A stretch of 8,204 nucleotides of DNA from Rhodospirillales bacterium (GCA_016776705.1 JADHSW010000135.1:1-8204), one strand, 5' to 3'; counted from the first letter of the stretch, positions 1 through 6,782 are shown. Program-made: numbers and translations. Notes: generated by a model from the letters alone, not told the origin.

Positions 1-491
1 TGATGTGGAAGCCTGAATTCCCTTACCTTGAAGCTCACCCGGCGCTTCTTCGCGGCTATCATCGGACCCTGTGCGTGTCTTCAACAGTATACCGGGGAAC
101 ACCTGAAAAACCCGGACTTGTAATGGGACTGGACCGGGGCGGCTCGTGCAAGGGGCGCGCCTTCCTGCTGGCCGCAAAGAACGTCCCCGACGTTATGGCA
201 TACCTGCATGAGCGCGAAATGAGCACAAACGTCTATGCGCCCAAGTTCCTGAACGTGCGCCTGAACGATGGTCGCACGGTCAAGGCCTATAATTTCATCG
301 TCCGGCGCGATCATGTGCAATACACCGGTAAGTTAAGCCTCAACGAAGCCGCCGCCATCGTGCGCGAAGGCATTGGCCCCATGGGAACCTCGCTTGAATA
401 TCTGGAGAGCACCCTCGAACACCTGGACGATATGGGTATCATTGAAGGCCCCCTGCACGAAATTTGCGCACGCGCCAAGACGGCGAAATAG
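1..491 (+). CDS. ChaC-type glutathione-specific gamma-glutamylcyclotransferase, 5'-truncated by the window edge
   Basis: Members of this family cleave the gamma-glutamyl bond of glutathione, releasing 5-oxoproline and Cys-Gly in the cytoplasm. The visible 162 residues begin with MWKPEFPYLE. This is the end of the family's N-terminal GYGSLMW substrate-binding loop, so the reading frame enters from outside and perhaps 10 to 40 residues are missing; the ATG at position 3 is not the real start. YRGTPEKPG (visible residues 30-38) matches the family's RG.P.KPG segment. The sequence YLHEREM places a Glu (visible residue 72) where ChaC2 carries its catalytic Glu in YLDFRE. The C-terminal part IGPMGTSLEYLESTLEHL matches the family's GPSGRNTEYL region. 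The gene ends in TAG at 489-491, and 147 noncoding bases follow. No terminator with a T-tract is evident. Family assignment is firm; activity is inferred. Confidence 0.9.
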   Translation, partial: MWKPEFPYLEAHPALLRGYHRTLCVSSTVYRGTPEKPGLVMGLDRGGSCKGRAFLLAAKNVPDVMAYLHEREMSTNVYAPKFLNVRLNDGRTVKAYNFIVRRDHVQYTGKLSLNEAAAIVREGIGPMGTSLEYLESTLEHLDDMGIIEGPLHEICARAKTAK

Positions 492-557
492 GGCTTAACA
501 GTTAGACACAGGATTCCGATAGTTCAACCTGAGGTTCAGTATTTCTGGTTAGAAAAG

Positions 558-586
558 TTGGAGTCTGATTTTGCAATCAATATAAT
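558..586 (+). promoter_or_regulatory. Candidate promoter for the exported protein-hybrid kinase operon, with an inverted repeat in its spacer
   Basis: TTGGAG (558-563) lies exactly 17 bases before a perfect TATAAT (581-586), about 50 bases upstream of the ATG at 639. The spacer contains the inverted repeat TGATT-TTGC-AATCA (566-579), placed where a regulator could act on RNA polymerase. The stretch is AT-rich compared with the flanking genes. A second, overlapping option is TTGCAA (571-576), 18 bases, then TACAAT (595-600). Assignment is by consensus matching only. Confidence 0.45.
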
Positions 587-638
587 GCATGAAATACAAT
601 TATCGTCTCAAAGTTAAATCTCCGGCAGGATTTCAATC

Positions 639-1241
639 ATGAGCCCATTTGCAAAAACCATTTTAGTCCTGGCGTTGTTCGTGACTTCCCCCGTCGTGGC
701 GCAGGGCGCAGGGCGCATTGTGGAATTGGGGTTAACCCCGAGCCCCGTATTTGGACTTTGGACCAATATCAATATGGCTGTGCTTGCCTATTCCAAATCA
801 CATTCTTCCGACGAAGACTGGCTCAGGAAACTGGAAAACATGAGACCAAATATTTTTTCCGGCAAGGAGCCCGCTAACGTGCTTGAACGGGTCAAGCTGT
901 TCAGGAACAGACTTGATGAACTGTCAGGAGGAAGGATGGGCAATGCAGCAGATACATTACTGGAAGGTAATCTGCCGTTTCTTCTGACAAGTGAAGATGA
1001 CCGTGTCACACCCAGTCTGGTCTACCTGCATTCAGGCCAGGTCCTGGTCAATATCGCTGAGGAAATTCTACATAGTTCCGCCACCGCCATCGAAATAAGT
1101 CCTTTTTTTAAGGATCAAATTTTCACCGGAAAAACCCCCAGTGACGTGTTTGGACTTGTCGACCTGGGGCTCCGGCGTCTCGATGAAATTCTAAACCGGA
1201 AAAAAGCCGGCAAATTGTCCGTCCGGGAGGGAGCGCGGTGA
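639..1241 (+). CDS. Exported protein with two copies of an unrecognised domain, coupled to the hybrid kinase
   Basis: I do not recognise this 200-residue protein. The start has a short hydrophobic signal peptide (residues 1-21, ILVLALFV core, VVA before a likely cut at Q22), so it is probably periplasmic; there is no lipobox Cys. The ATG is preceded by AGGA (627-630) at 8 bases. The mature part contains an internal duplication. Residues 32-95 begin TPSPVF and end IFSGKEP..V...V.L...RLDEL. Residues 123-184 begin TPSLVY and end IFTGKTP..V...V.L...RLDEI. In the last 24 positions 12 residues are identical, and both copies have the same spacing from IF.GK to RLDE. The gene overlaps the following kinase by 4 bases (GTGA), so both are likely translated together. 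This suggests it serves the kinase's periplasmic sensor region, perhaps as a ligand-binding or accessory subunit. That role is inference. Confidence 0.85.
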   Translation: MSPFAKTILVLALFVTSPVVAQGAGRIVELGLTPSPVFGLWTNINMAVLAYSKSHSSDEDWLRKLENMRPNIFSGKEPANVLERVKLFRNRLDELSGGRMGNAADTLLEGNLPFLLTSEDDRVTPSLVYLHSGQVLVNIAEEILHSSATAIEISPFFKDQIFTGKTPSDVFGLVDLGLRRLDEILNRKKAGKLSVREGAR

Positions 1242-3922
1242 CCGGCACCCTTAAAGGCCTGACCATCAACAGATTGGGGAAAGGATTGATTTTATCCCTG
1301 GCTCTGGTCGGCATAATTACCATCTTCACCAACTTGTTTATGGTCCGCGAAGTTGAAAAACTGAGTTCGTCGTGGGCCAACAATGAGCAAAGCATCGTCC
1401 AGAAACAGGCTTACCTGTCGGTTCTTCGTGGCGCCATCGGCTACGGCGGGATGATCCACAATTTCAAAAATTACCTGCTCCGCCAGGATAAACGTTATCT
1501 GCTGGACACCCATAGATCCATGCTTGAGATAAAAATTATCATTAGCGGGTACCGGTTACTGGGTGTCTCCAGTGAAGAAGACGCCGCCCTTGGCGATCTG
1601 GAGAACGTCGTTAAAGAATATGGGGTTGCTATCGCCCTCGCCGAACTCCTTCTCGATTCCAGTTTCTCCATCCTTGAAACTGACAGTCAGGTTTACGTTG
1701 ATGACGGGCCGGCAGTGCGCGCACTGCTGAGGCTAACTGATGCGGTGGCCACCCTGCGGCAGGTCAAGACAAACGTGGATTCAGGCCAAATTCATTCCCT
1801 CGCCAATACCATTAATAGCGTAACCATCGGGATTGGCCTTCTGCTCATCATCATGATTGTAAGCCTGACCTGGTTTCTTCGTTTTCGCCTCCTTAACCCT
1901 TTGGGCAAGCTCAGCACAGCCTTTGATCAGGTTGACCCCAGCGCCCCCGGGTTGACCCGCCTGCCCAGTGCCGGGAACCAGGGCGACGAGTTGGACATGG
2001 TGGCAAACGCAGGTAACCGGTTTCTCGATTCAATTGAAAATCACGTCAACGAACGCCTTTACGCCGAAAAGGCCCTGCGCGACCGTGAACAAAGGATGGG
2101 CACCATCCTCAGCAATGTGGTGGATGGAATTATCACTATTGATAATAAGGGAACTATTGAGACTTTCAACCCCGCGTCCGAACGGCTCTTCGGCTACAGA
2201 GCCGATGAAGTGATCGGGAAAAATATAAAATGCCTGATGCCGCAACCCTATCGCGATAAACACGACGGGTATCTGCAAAATTATCACGACACCAATGAGG
2301 CAAAAATCATTGGTATTGGTCGCGAGGTGATCGGTCAACGCAAGGATGGCTCAACATTCCCCATGGATCTTGCCGTTGGTGAGATGGAAGTTAGCGGCAT
2401 TCAGATGTTCACTGGGATCGTCCGCGACATTACTGATCGCCAGCAAGCTGAAATGATGAAGACGGAATTTGTCTCGACCGTCAGTCACGAATTAAGGACG
2501 CCGCTTACCTCGATCAAGGGTTCCCTTGGTCTGGTGCAATCCGGCGCGCTGGGGGAATTGCCGGACAAACTTAAATCCATGATCTCTATCGCCTACACTA
2601 ACTGCGACCGGCTGGTTCGCCTGATCAACGACATCCTCGACATCGAGAAAATCGCCGCCGGTAAAATGGACTTCCATATGCGGCCGATAAATCTGGTGCC
2701 GCTATTGGAGCAGGCCATGGAAGCCAATAAGGGATACGGCGAAGAACATGATGTGAGTTTTTATTTTTCATCTGATTTACCCGAGGCAATGGTTGAGGGT
2801 GATCATGATCGCCTGATGCAGGTTCTGGCCAATCTGATGTCAAATGCCGCCAAGTTCTCCCCCATTGGAGGGAACGTCAGGATTACCCTGTCAAAACATG
2901 ACGCGGGTTTTCGTGTCGCGGTTGCAGACAAGGGTCCCGGCATTCCGGAAGAATTCAGGAACAAGATCTTTGGCAAGTTTCATCAGGCCGATTCGTCGGA
3001 TACCCGCCAAAAAGGCGGCACCGGCCTTGGCCTGAATATCAGCAAGGCAATCGTTGAACGACATGACGGAATAATCGGCTTTGAAAGCAAAGCCGGGCAA
3101 GGCTCGACTTTCTTTGTCGACCTGCCCGAGCTGCAAGGGAACACGGTGTTTCATTCGAGAGTATCTCGCTTGCCCCTCAAATATCATGTCCTGATTTGTG
3201 AAGATGATCCGGACAATGCGACATTGCTTGAATTGCTGCTTAAACAGGATGGGTTCACGACCGATATCGCCAGAAACGCCGCCGAAGCCGAAGAGTTTCT
3301 TGGCAGGACGGCCTACGATGCCATGACCCTGGATCTTTGTTTACCAGGCAAAGACGGCATTACGTTGCTCAGGGAACTTCGAGAGAACCCAAAAACAAGG
3401 GATCTGCCGGTTATCGTTATATCGGCCACGGCTACCGAGGGCGCTGCGGATCTGAACGGTGATGCCATCGGGGTTATTGACTGGCTTGACAAGCCGATTG
3501 ACCAGAACCGGCTCTCGGCAGGTCTGCGCAGGATTCTGACGTCCTCAACTGAGGACAAGGTTCGCATTCTACATGTTGAAGACGATCCGGATGTTCTTCA
3601 GGTTGTCTCGGCCCTTGTCGATGGCGATGCTGATATCGTTCCCGCCAAAACCCTATCCATGGCAAAATCACTTTTACTAGGTGAGGCCTTTGATCTGGTT
3701 ATTCTGGATTTAATGCTCCCCGATGGGGATGGAGAGGAACTCCTTGCCTTGCTAAAGAGAGAGGATCACAAACCAACGCCGGTGATCGTGTTTTCGGCCA
3801 GGGATGCGTTCGGGCAAACGGCGGAAAATATCAAGGCGACACTGGTTAAATCCAAAACCTCAAATGAGTTCCTGCTGGCAACGATCCGCGCTTCGATCAA
3901 AGCAGAAAAACCACCCAAATAA
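1238..3922 (+). CDS. Membrane hybrid histidine kinase with FixL-like heme-type PAS domain and two receiver domains
   Basis: This is an 894-residue inner-membrane sensor. The GTG start overlaps the upstream stop (GTGA) and has GGGAGG (1225-1230) 7 bases before it. Order of parts: membrane helix about 17-35; periplasmic region about 36-194, including IGYGGMIHNFKNYLLR (67-82); membrane helix about 195-214; short HAMP-like or helical linker to about 284; PAS 285-400; HisKA with phospho-acceptor His417 (SHELRTPL); HATPase_c with N box Asn532/Asn536, G1 DKGPGIP (564-570) and G2 GGTGLGL (593-599); receiver 1 (about 649-766) with acidic Glu655/Asp656, Asp699, Ser729 and Lys752; receiver 2 (about 776-890) with Glu781/Asp782, Asp824, Ser853 and Lys871, which is followed by Ser instead of the usual Pro. 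The PAS matches FixL strongly: His342 aligns with the heme ligand and Arg362 in GIGR with the distal arginine. There is no output domain, so phosphate probably passes to a separate Hpt or regulator. Domain calls are firm; heme binding is inferred. Confidence 0.95.
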   Translation: MTGTLKGLTINRLGKGLILSLALVGIITIFTNLFMVREVEKLSSSWANNEQSIVQKQAYLSVLRGAIGYGGMIHNFKNYLLRQDKRYLLDTHRSMLEIKIIISGYRLLGVSSEEDAALGDLENVVKEYGVAIALAELLLDSSFSILETDSQVYVDDGPAVRALLRLTDAVATLRQVKTNVDSGQIHSLANTINSVTIGIGLLLIIMIVSLTWFLRFRLLNPLGKLSTAFDQVDPSAPGLTRLPSAGNQGDELDMVANAGNRFLDSIENHVNERLYAEKALRDREQRMGTILSNVVDGIITIDNKGTIETFNPASERLFGYRADEVIGKNIKCLMPQPYRDKHDGYLQNYHDTNEAKIIGIGREVIGQRKDGSTFPMDLAVGEMEVSGIQMFTGIVRDITDRQQAEMMKTEFVSTVSHELRTPLTSIKGSLGLVQSGALGELPDKLKSMISIAYTNCDRLVRLINDILDIEKIAAGKMDFHMRPINLVPLLEQAMEANKGYGEEHDVSFYFSSDLPEAMVEGDHDRLMQVLANLMSNAAKFSPIGGNVRITLSKHDAGFRVAVADKGPGIPEEFRNKIFGKFHQADSSDTRQKGGTGLGLNISKAIVERHDGIIGFESKAGQGSTFFVDLPELQGNTVFHSRVSRLPLKYHVLICEDDPDNATLLELLLKQDGFTTDIARNAAEAEEFLGRTAYDAMTLDLCLPGKDGITLLRELRENPKTRDLPVIVISATATEGAADLNGDAIGVIDWLDKPIDQNRLSAGLRRILTSSTEDKVRILHVEDDPDVLQVVSALVDGDADIVPAKTLSMAKSLLLGEAFDLVILDLMLPDGDGEELLALLKREDHKPTPVIVFSARDAFGQTAENIKATLVKSKTSNEFLLATIRASIKAEKPPK

Positions 3923-3959
3923 AAAAATCTTATCCCACGATAAAATCAAGGAAACCTGT

Positions 3960-4143
3960 AATATTAACCGATGGGCAATAAAACAGATGACTTTCTCAAT
4001 CAACTTGCCACATCAAGGGTGGCCTTCGCCTCCAGACTACCCGCACTTTGAAATATTAACCGATGGGCAATAAAACAGATGACTTTCTCAATCAACTTGC
4101 CACATCAAGGGTGGCCTTCGCCTCCAGACTACCCGCACTTTGA
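3960..4143. repeat. Perfect 92-bp tandem duplication spanning the nrdJ 3' end
   Basis: Bases 3960-4051 and 4052-4143 are identical over all 92 positions; identity extends one further base (4052 = 4144) and then stops. Copy 2 contains the last codons and the stop of nrdJ (4129-4143) plus the bases after that stop. Copy 1 therefore carries an orphan duplicate of the gene's end (4037-4052). The absence of any mismatch points to a recent or actively maintained event. This repeat fills most of the 206-base gap between the convergent kinase and nrdJ genes; the rest of the gap (3923-3959) is AT-rich with nothing recognisable. No transposase, flanking target duplication or coding function is seen. 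An assembly artefact is possible. Confidence 0.95.
4110..4125 (-). terminator. Weak hairpin just after the nrdJ stop, possible transcript end
   Basis: On the - strand, GGAGGC-GAAG-GCCACC can fold into a 6-bp stem with one A-A mismatch, beginning 3 bases after the nrdJ TAG. The same hairpin recurs in repeat copy 1 (4018-4033). There is no T-run after the stem on either strand, so it is at best a weak or Rho-assisted terminator, or a 3'-end stabiliser. Confidence 0.2.
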
Positions 4144-6504
4144 ATAGTCGCAACTGATGCAACTGTCGCAGCCTTCCTGACGGACAAGACTGGGCTGGCC
4201 GCATTTTGGGCATTGGCGCAAGCGTTGGGTCGGGCCGCCTGATGCATCACCGGAGCCGCTTCCAGTCGCTGCTCCTTTATGGTCGCTTGCACCCATGGTG
4301 ACGAGCTGTGCCTGGGGTTCCTCGTCATTCAGGCTCCCGGGGCTTTTCAGGAAGCCAATGGAGATCATGTGCTTTTCAATGACATCGCCAATGGCGGCCA
4401 GAAGCGACGGGATGTAGCGCCCACCCATCCAGTGCCCGCCGCGCGGATCAAACACCGCCTTCAGTTCTTCGACCACGAACGAGACATCGCCGCCACGGCG
4501 GAAGACGGCGGAAATCATTCGGGTCAAAGCGACCGTCCAGGCGTAATGTTCCATGTTCTTGGAGTTAATGAAAATTTCGAACGGGCGGGTACGACCGCTG
4601 TCATCCATGATATCGCTCATGGTGATGTACATGGCGTGATCGCTTTCCGGCCAGCGCACCTTGTAGGTCGCGCCCTTCAGTTCTTCCGGACGATCCAGCG
4701 GCTGATACAGATGAGTCACCGGTCCTGCGTCCCCCTGATCAATCGGGGTCGCCGTCTTCAGCGGTTTTTCAAGGGGAAGTTCCGGCTCTTTCAGGGAATC
4801 CTTGTTGTCTTTTTTAAGTTCCAGAACCGAGCCCGTTACGTCGTTGGGCCGGTACGTGGTGCACCCCTTGCAGCCCAGATCGAAGGCCTGCATGTAGATG
4901 TCCTTGAAATCATCGAACGAAATGCTTTCCGGGCAGTTGATGGTTTTGGAAATGGAGCTGTCCACAAATTCCTGAACAGCGGCCTGCATGACCAGATGAT
5001 CGTTGGGACTCAAGGCCTGGGCATCGACAAAGGATGTCGGCAGGGCGACGTCAGACCCGAATTCTCGCCGGAACAGCCGGTAGGCGTAATCGGAAACTTC
5101 TTCTTCGCGGCGGGTGCCGTCTTCCATCAGGATGTGGCGATTGTATTTAAAGCTGAACACCGGTTCCAGGCCAGACGAGACGTTGTCCGCAAACAGCGAG
5201 ATCGTACCCGTGGGCGCAACGGATGTGAGCAGGGCGTTACGCACGCCGTGTTCGGCGATAGCGGCGCGGACGTCTTCATCAAGCGCCAGTATGGCTTCAC
5301 CGCCCAGATACTTTTCCTTGTCGTACAAGGGAAACGCGCCTTTTTCGGCAGCCAGTCCTGTGGACGCCAGATAGGCGGCGCGCTGGATTGCCTTCATCCA
5401 CTGGCGGGTCAGCTTGACGGCCTCGGTAGCGCCATACCGCGCTCCGCACATGATCAGGGCATCGGCCAATCCGGTAACCCCAAGGCCAATACGGCGCTTG
5501 GACTTCGCCTCGTGCTCCTGTTCAGGCAAGGGGAAGCGCGAGATATCGATGACGTTATCCATCATCCGGACCGACGTTGTCACCAGATCCGCCAGGGCCG
5601 CTTCATCAAGCCTGGCTGCGTCGCTAAAGGGATCATTGACGAGGCGCGCCAGATTGATAGACCCCAACAGACATGCCCCGTAAGGCGGCAGGGGCTGTTC
5701 GCCACAAGGGTTCGTCGCGTGGATGGTCTCGCAGTAATTCAGGGGGTTCAGACGGTTGATGCGGTCGATGAAAATGACGCCGGGTTCCGCGTAGGCATAG
5801 GTGGCGCGCATGATCTTGTTCCACAATTCGCGCGCCGGAAGGCTTTTGTAGGTGGTACCCTTGAAGGTCAGCTCCCAGGGAGCATCTTCCTTGACGGCGC
5901 GCATCAAATCGTCGGTTACCAGCACCGACAGATTGAACATGCGCAGCCGGCCCGCTTCGCGCTTGGCCTCAATGAAGGCTTCAATATCCGGGTGGTCGCA
6001 ACCCATGACCGCCATCATTGCGCCACGGCGGGAGCCGGCGCTCATGATCGTGCGGCACATGGCGTCCCAGACGTCCATAAACGTCAGCGGACCCGATGCA
6101 TCCGCCCCCACGCCCTTCACCGCAGCCCCCTTGGGACGCAAGGTGGAAAAATCGTAACCAATTCCGCCACCCTGCTGCATGGTCAGCGCGGCTTCTTTCA
6201 GGCTTTCGAAAATTCCGGCCATATCGTCAGGTACGTTGCCCATGACGAAGCAATTGAAAAGAGTGACATTTCGTTCGGCCCCCGCACCGGAAACAATGCG
6301 CCCGGCAGGCAGGAACTTGAAATTTTCCATCGCTTCATAGAAACGCAGTTTCCACTGCTCCTGATCAACTTCTGGCTTGGCAAGGGCCGAAGCCAGCCGG
6401 GACCACGTATCAGCGATGGTTTTATCCACAGGCTGCCCGTCGGGCTGCTTCAAGCGGTATTTCATGTCCCAAATACGTTGCGAGATAGATGCGACCTGAA
6501 CCAT
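4129..6504 (-). CDS. nrdJ: Class II adenosylcobalamin-dependent ribonucleotide reductase
   Basis: The enzyme reduces ribonucleotides to deoxyribonucleotides using a B12-derived radical, and so works with or without oxygen. I place the start at ATG 6504 (791 residues), because family members begin close to the ISQ.IWDMKYRLK segment and AGGGA lies 12 bases upstream. A TTG at 6546 would add 14 residues but has AGG directly against it. Visible motifs: LFNCF with Cys85 as one of the redox pair; GGGIGYDFS.LRP..A..KG.G..ASGP (110-138); NPCGEQ (265-270) with Asn265, thiyl-radical Cys267 and Glu269; Cys278 as the second redox Cys, eleven after Cys267; PTGTIS (431-436); and GCKGCTTYRP. A TSCPD-like region follows (about 612-710). 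The C-terminus is a Cys-rich tail with six Cys (CPKCG at 765-769, then C..C..C....C ending SKCG), as used for re-reduction or zinc binding. No N-terminal ATP-cone and no intein is seen. The gene is convergent with the kinase. Confidence 0.95.
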   Translation of the reverse strand: MVQVASISQRIWDMKYRLKQPDGQPVDKTIADTWSRLASALAKPEVDQEQWKLRFYEAMENFKFLPAGRIVSGAGAERNVTLFNCFVMGNVPDDMAGIFESLKEAALTMQQGGGIGYDFSTLRPKGAAVKGVGADASGPLTFMDVWDAMCRTIMSAGSRRGAMMAVMGCDHPDIEAFIEAKREAGRLRMFNLSVLVTDDLMRAVKEDAPWELTFKGTTYKSLPARELWNKIMRATYAYAEPGVIFIDRINRLNPLNYCETIHATNPCGEQPLPPYGACLLGSINLARLVNDPFSDAARLDEAALADLVTTSVRMMDNVIDISRFPLPEQEHEAKSKRRIGLGVTGLADALIMCGARYGATEAVKLTRQWMKAIQRAAYLASTGLAAEKGAFPLYDKEKYLGGEAILALDEDVRAAIAEHGVRNALLTSVAPTGTISLFADNVSSGLEPVFSFKYNRHILMEDGTRREEEVSDYAYRLFRREFGSDVALPTSFVDAQALSPNDHLVMQAAVQEFVDSSISKTINCPESISFDDFKDIYMQAFDLGCKGCTTYRPNDVTGSVLELKKDNKDSLKEPELPLEKPLKTATPIDQGDAGPVTHLYQPLDRPEELKGATYKVRWPESDHAMYITMSDIMDDSGRTRPFEIFINSKNMEHYAWTVALTRMISAVFRRGGDVSFVVEELKAVFDPRGGHWMGGRYIPSLLAAIGDVIEKHMISIGFLKSPGSLNDEEPQAQLVTMGASDHKGAATGSGSGDASGGPTQRLRQCPKCGQPSLVRQEGCDSCISCDYSKCG

Positions 6505-6614
6505 GCTGAATTTTCGTCCCTGATAGGCTCCCGAAAAGGAAAACAACCTGAATTAGGTTTCGAGAGTGATAAAACATTTCGCAACCCCAATGTTTCACTG
6601 GAGTTTGTCTGATA

Positions 6615-6643
6615 AACCTATGCCTTTAGGCAGGTGGGGTCAA
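6615..6643 (-). promoter_or_regulatory. Candidate nrdJ promoter
   Basis: On the - strand TTGACC (6643-6638, 5 of 6 to TTGACA) is followed after 17 bases by TAGGTT (6620-6615, 3 of 6 to TATAAT), about 110 bases before the nrdJ ATG. The -35 match is good and the -10 is poor. The resulting leader of about 100 bases holds only a small TGCC-TTTA-GGCA hairpin (6621-6632) within the spacer and no recognisable riboswitch. Confidence 0.3.
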
Positions 6644-6663
6644 GTTTTGTTCCCGTTCTGTTT
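6644..6663. promoter_or_regulatory. LexA-like direct repeat upstream of nrdJ
   Basis: The alphaproteobacterial LexA site is a direct repeat GTTC-N7-GTTC. Here GTTT (6644-6647), 7 bases, GTTC (6655-6658) matches 7 of 8. An overlapping GTTC (6649-6652), 7 bases, GTTT (6660-6663) also matches 7 of 8. The pair abuts the candidate nrdJ -35 at 6638-6643, a plausible operator position. Neither copy is perfect and the stretch is T/C-rich, so chance is a real alternative. Confidence 0.25.
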
Positions 6664-6782
6664 CCCACAGGGTTTTCCCACGCCTTTTTTTTCTCAAGGC
6701 CACAGACCGTATAGAGTTCCCTATAGTTATGCACAATGTCCACAAGGCGGGCAGGAAAAAACTGTCCACAAGTTTCCCCACA
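6661..6782 (-). promoter_or_regulatory. Cluster of DnaA-box-like sequences in the nrdJ upstream region
   Basis: The DnaA box consensus read on the - strand is TGTGNATAA. TGTGCATAA (6735-6727) is a perfect 9/9 match. TGTGGACAT (6744-6736) abuts it head to tail. TGTGGACAG (6770-6762), TGTGGGGAA (6782-6774) and TGTGGGAAA (6669-6661) each match 7 of 9. All five point the same way, toward nrdJ, and lie between the plsC stop (6801) and the candidate nrdJ promoter. DnaA control of ribonucleotide reductase genes is known for E. coli nrdAB; whether it applies here is inference. Confidence 0.45.

Noticed and set aside
2261..2263. Naming the kinase fixL
   Set aside because: The PAS similarity is strong, but the periplasmic region, the two receivers and the missing fixJ neighbour do not fit, so no gene symbol is given.
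3930..3943. Hairpin TTATC-CCAC-GATAA as a terminator of the kinase operon
   Set aside because: The stem is short and AT-rich with no T-run following, so it would not be stable enough.
4279..6612. A 777-codon open frame on the + strand, opposite nrdJ
   Set aside because: It lies almost wholly antisense to nrdJ, which has unmistakable catalytic motifs. The antisense product has no recognisable domain, and long mirror frames are common opposite GC-rich coding DNA.
6702..6717. NrdR box upstream of nrdJ
   Set aside because: The best 16-base match to the NrdR palindrome agrees at about 11 positions and lacks a convincing second box at the usual 31-32 base spacing.
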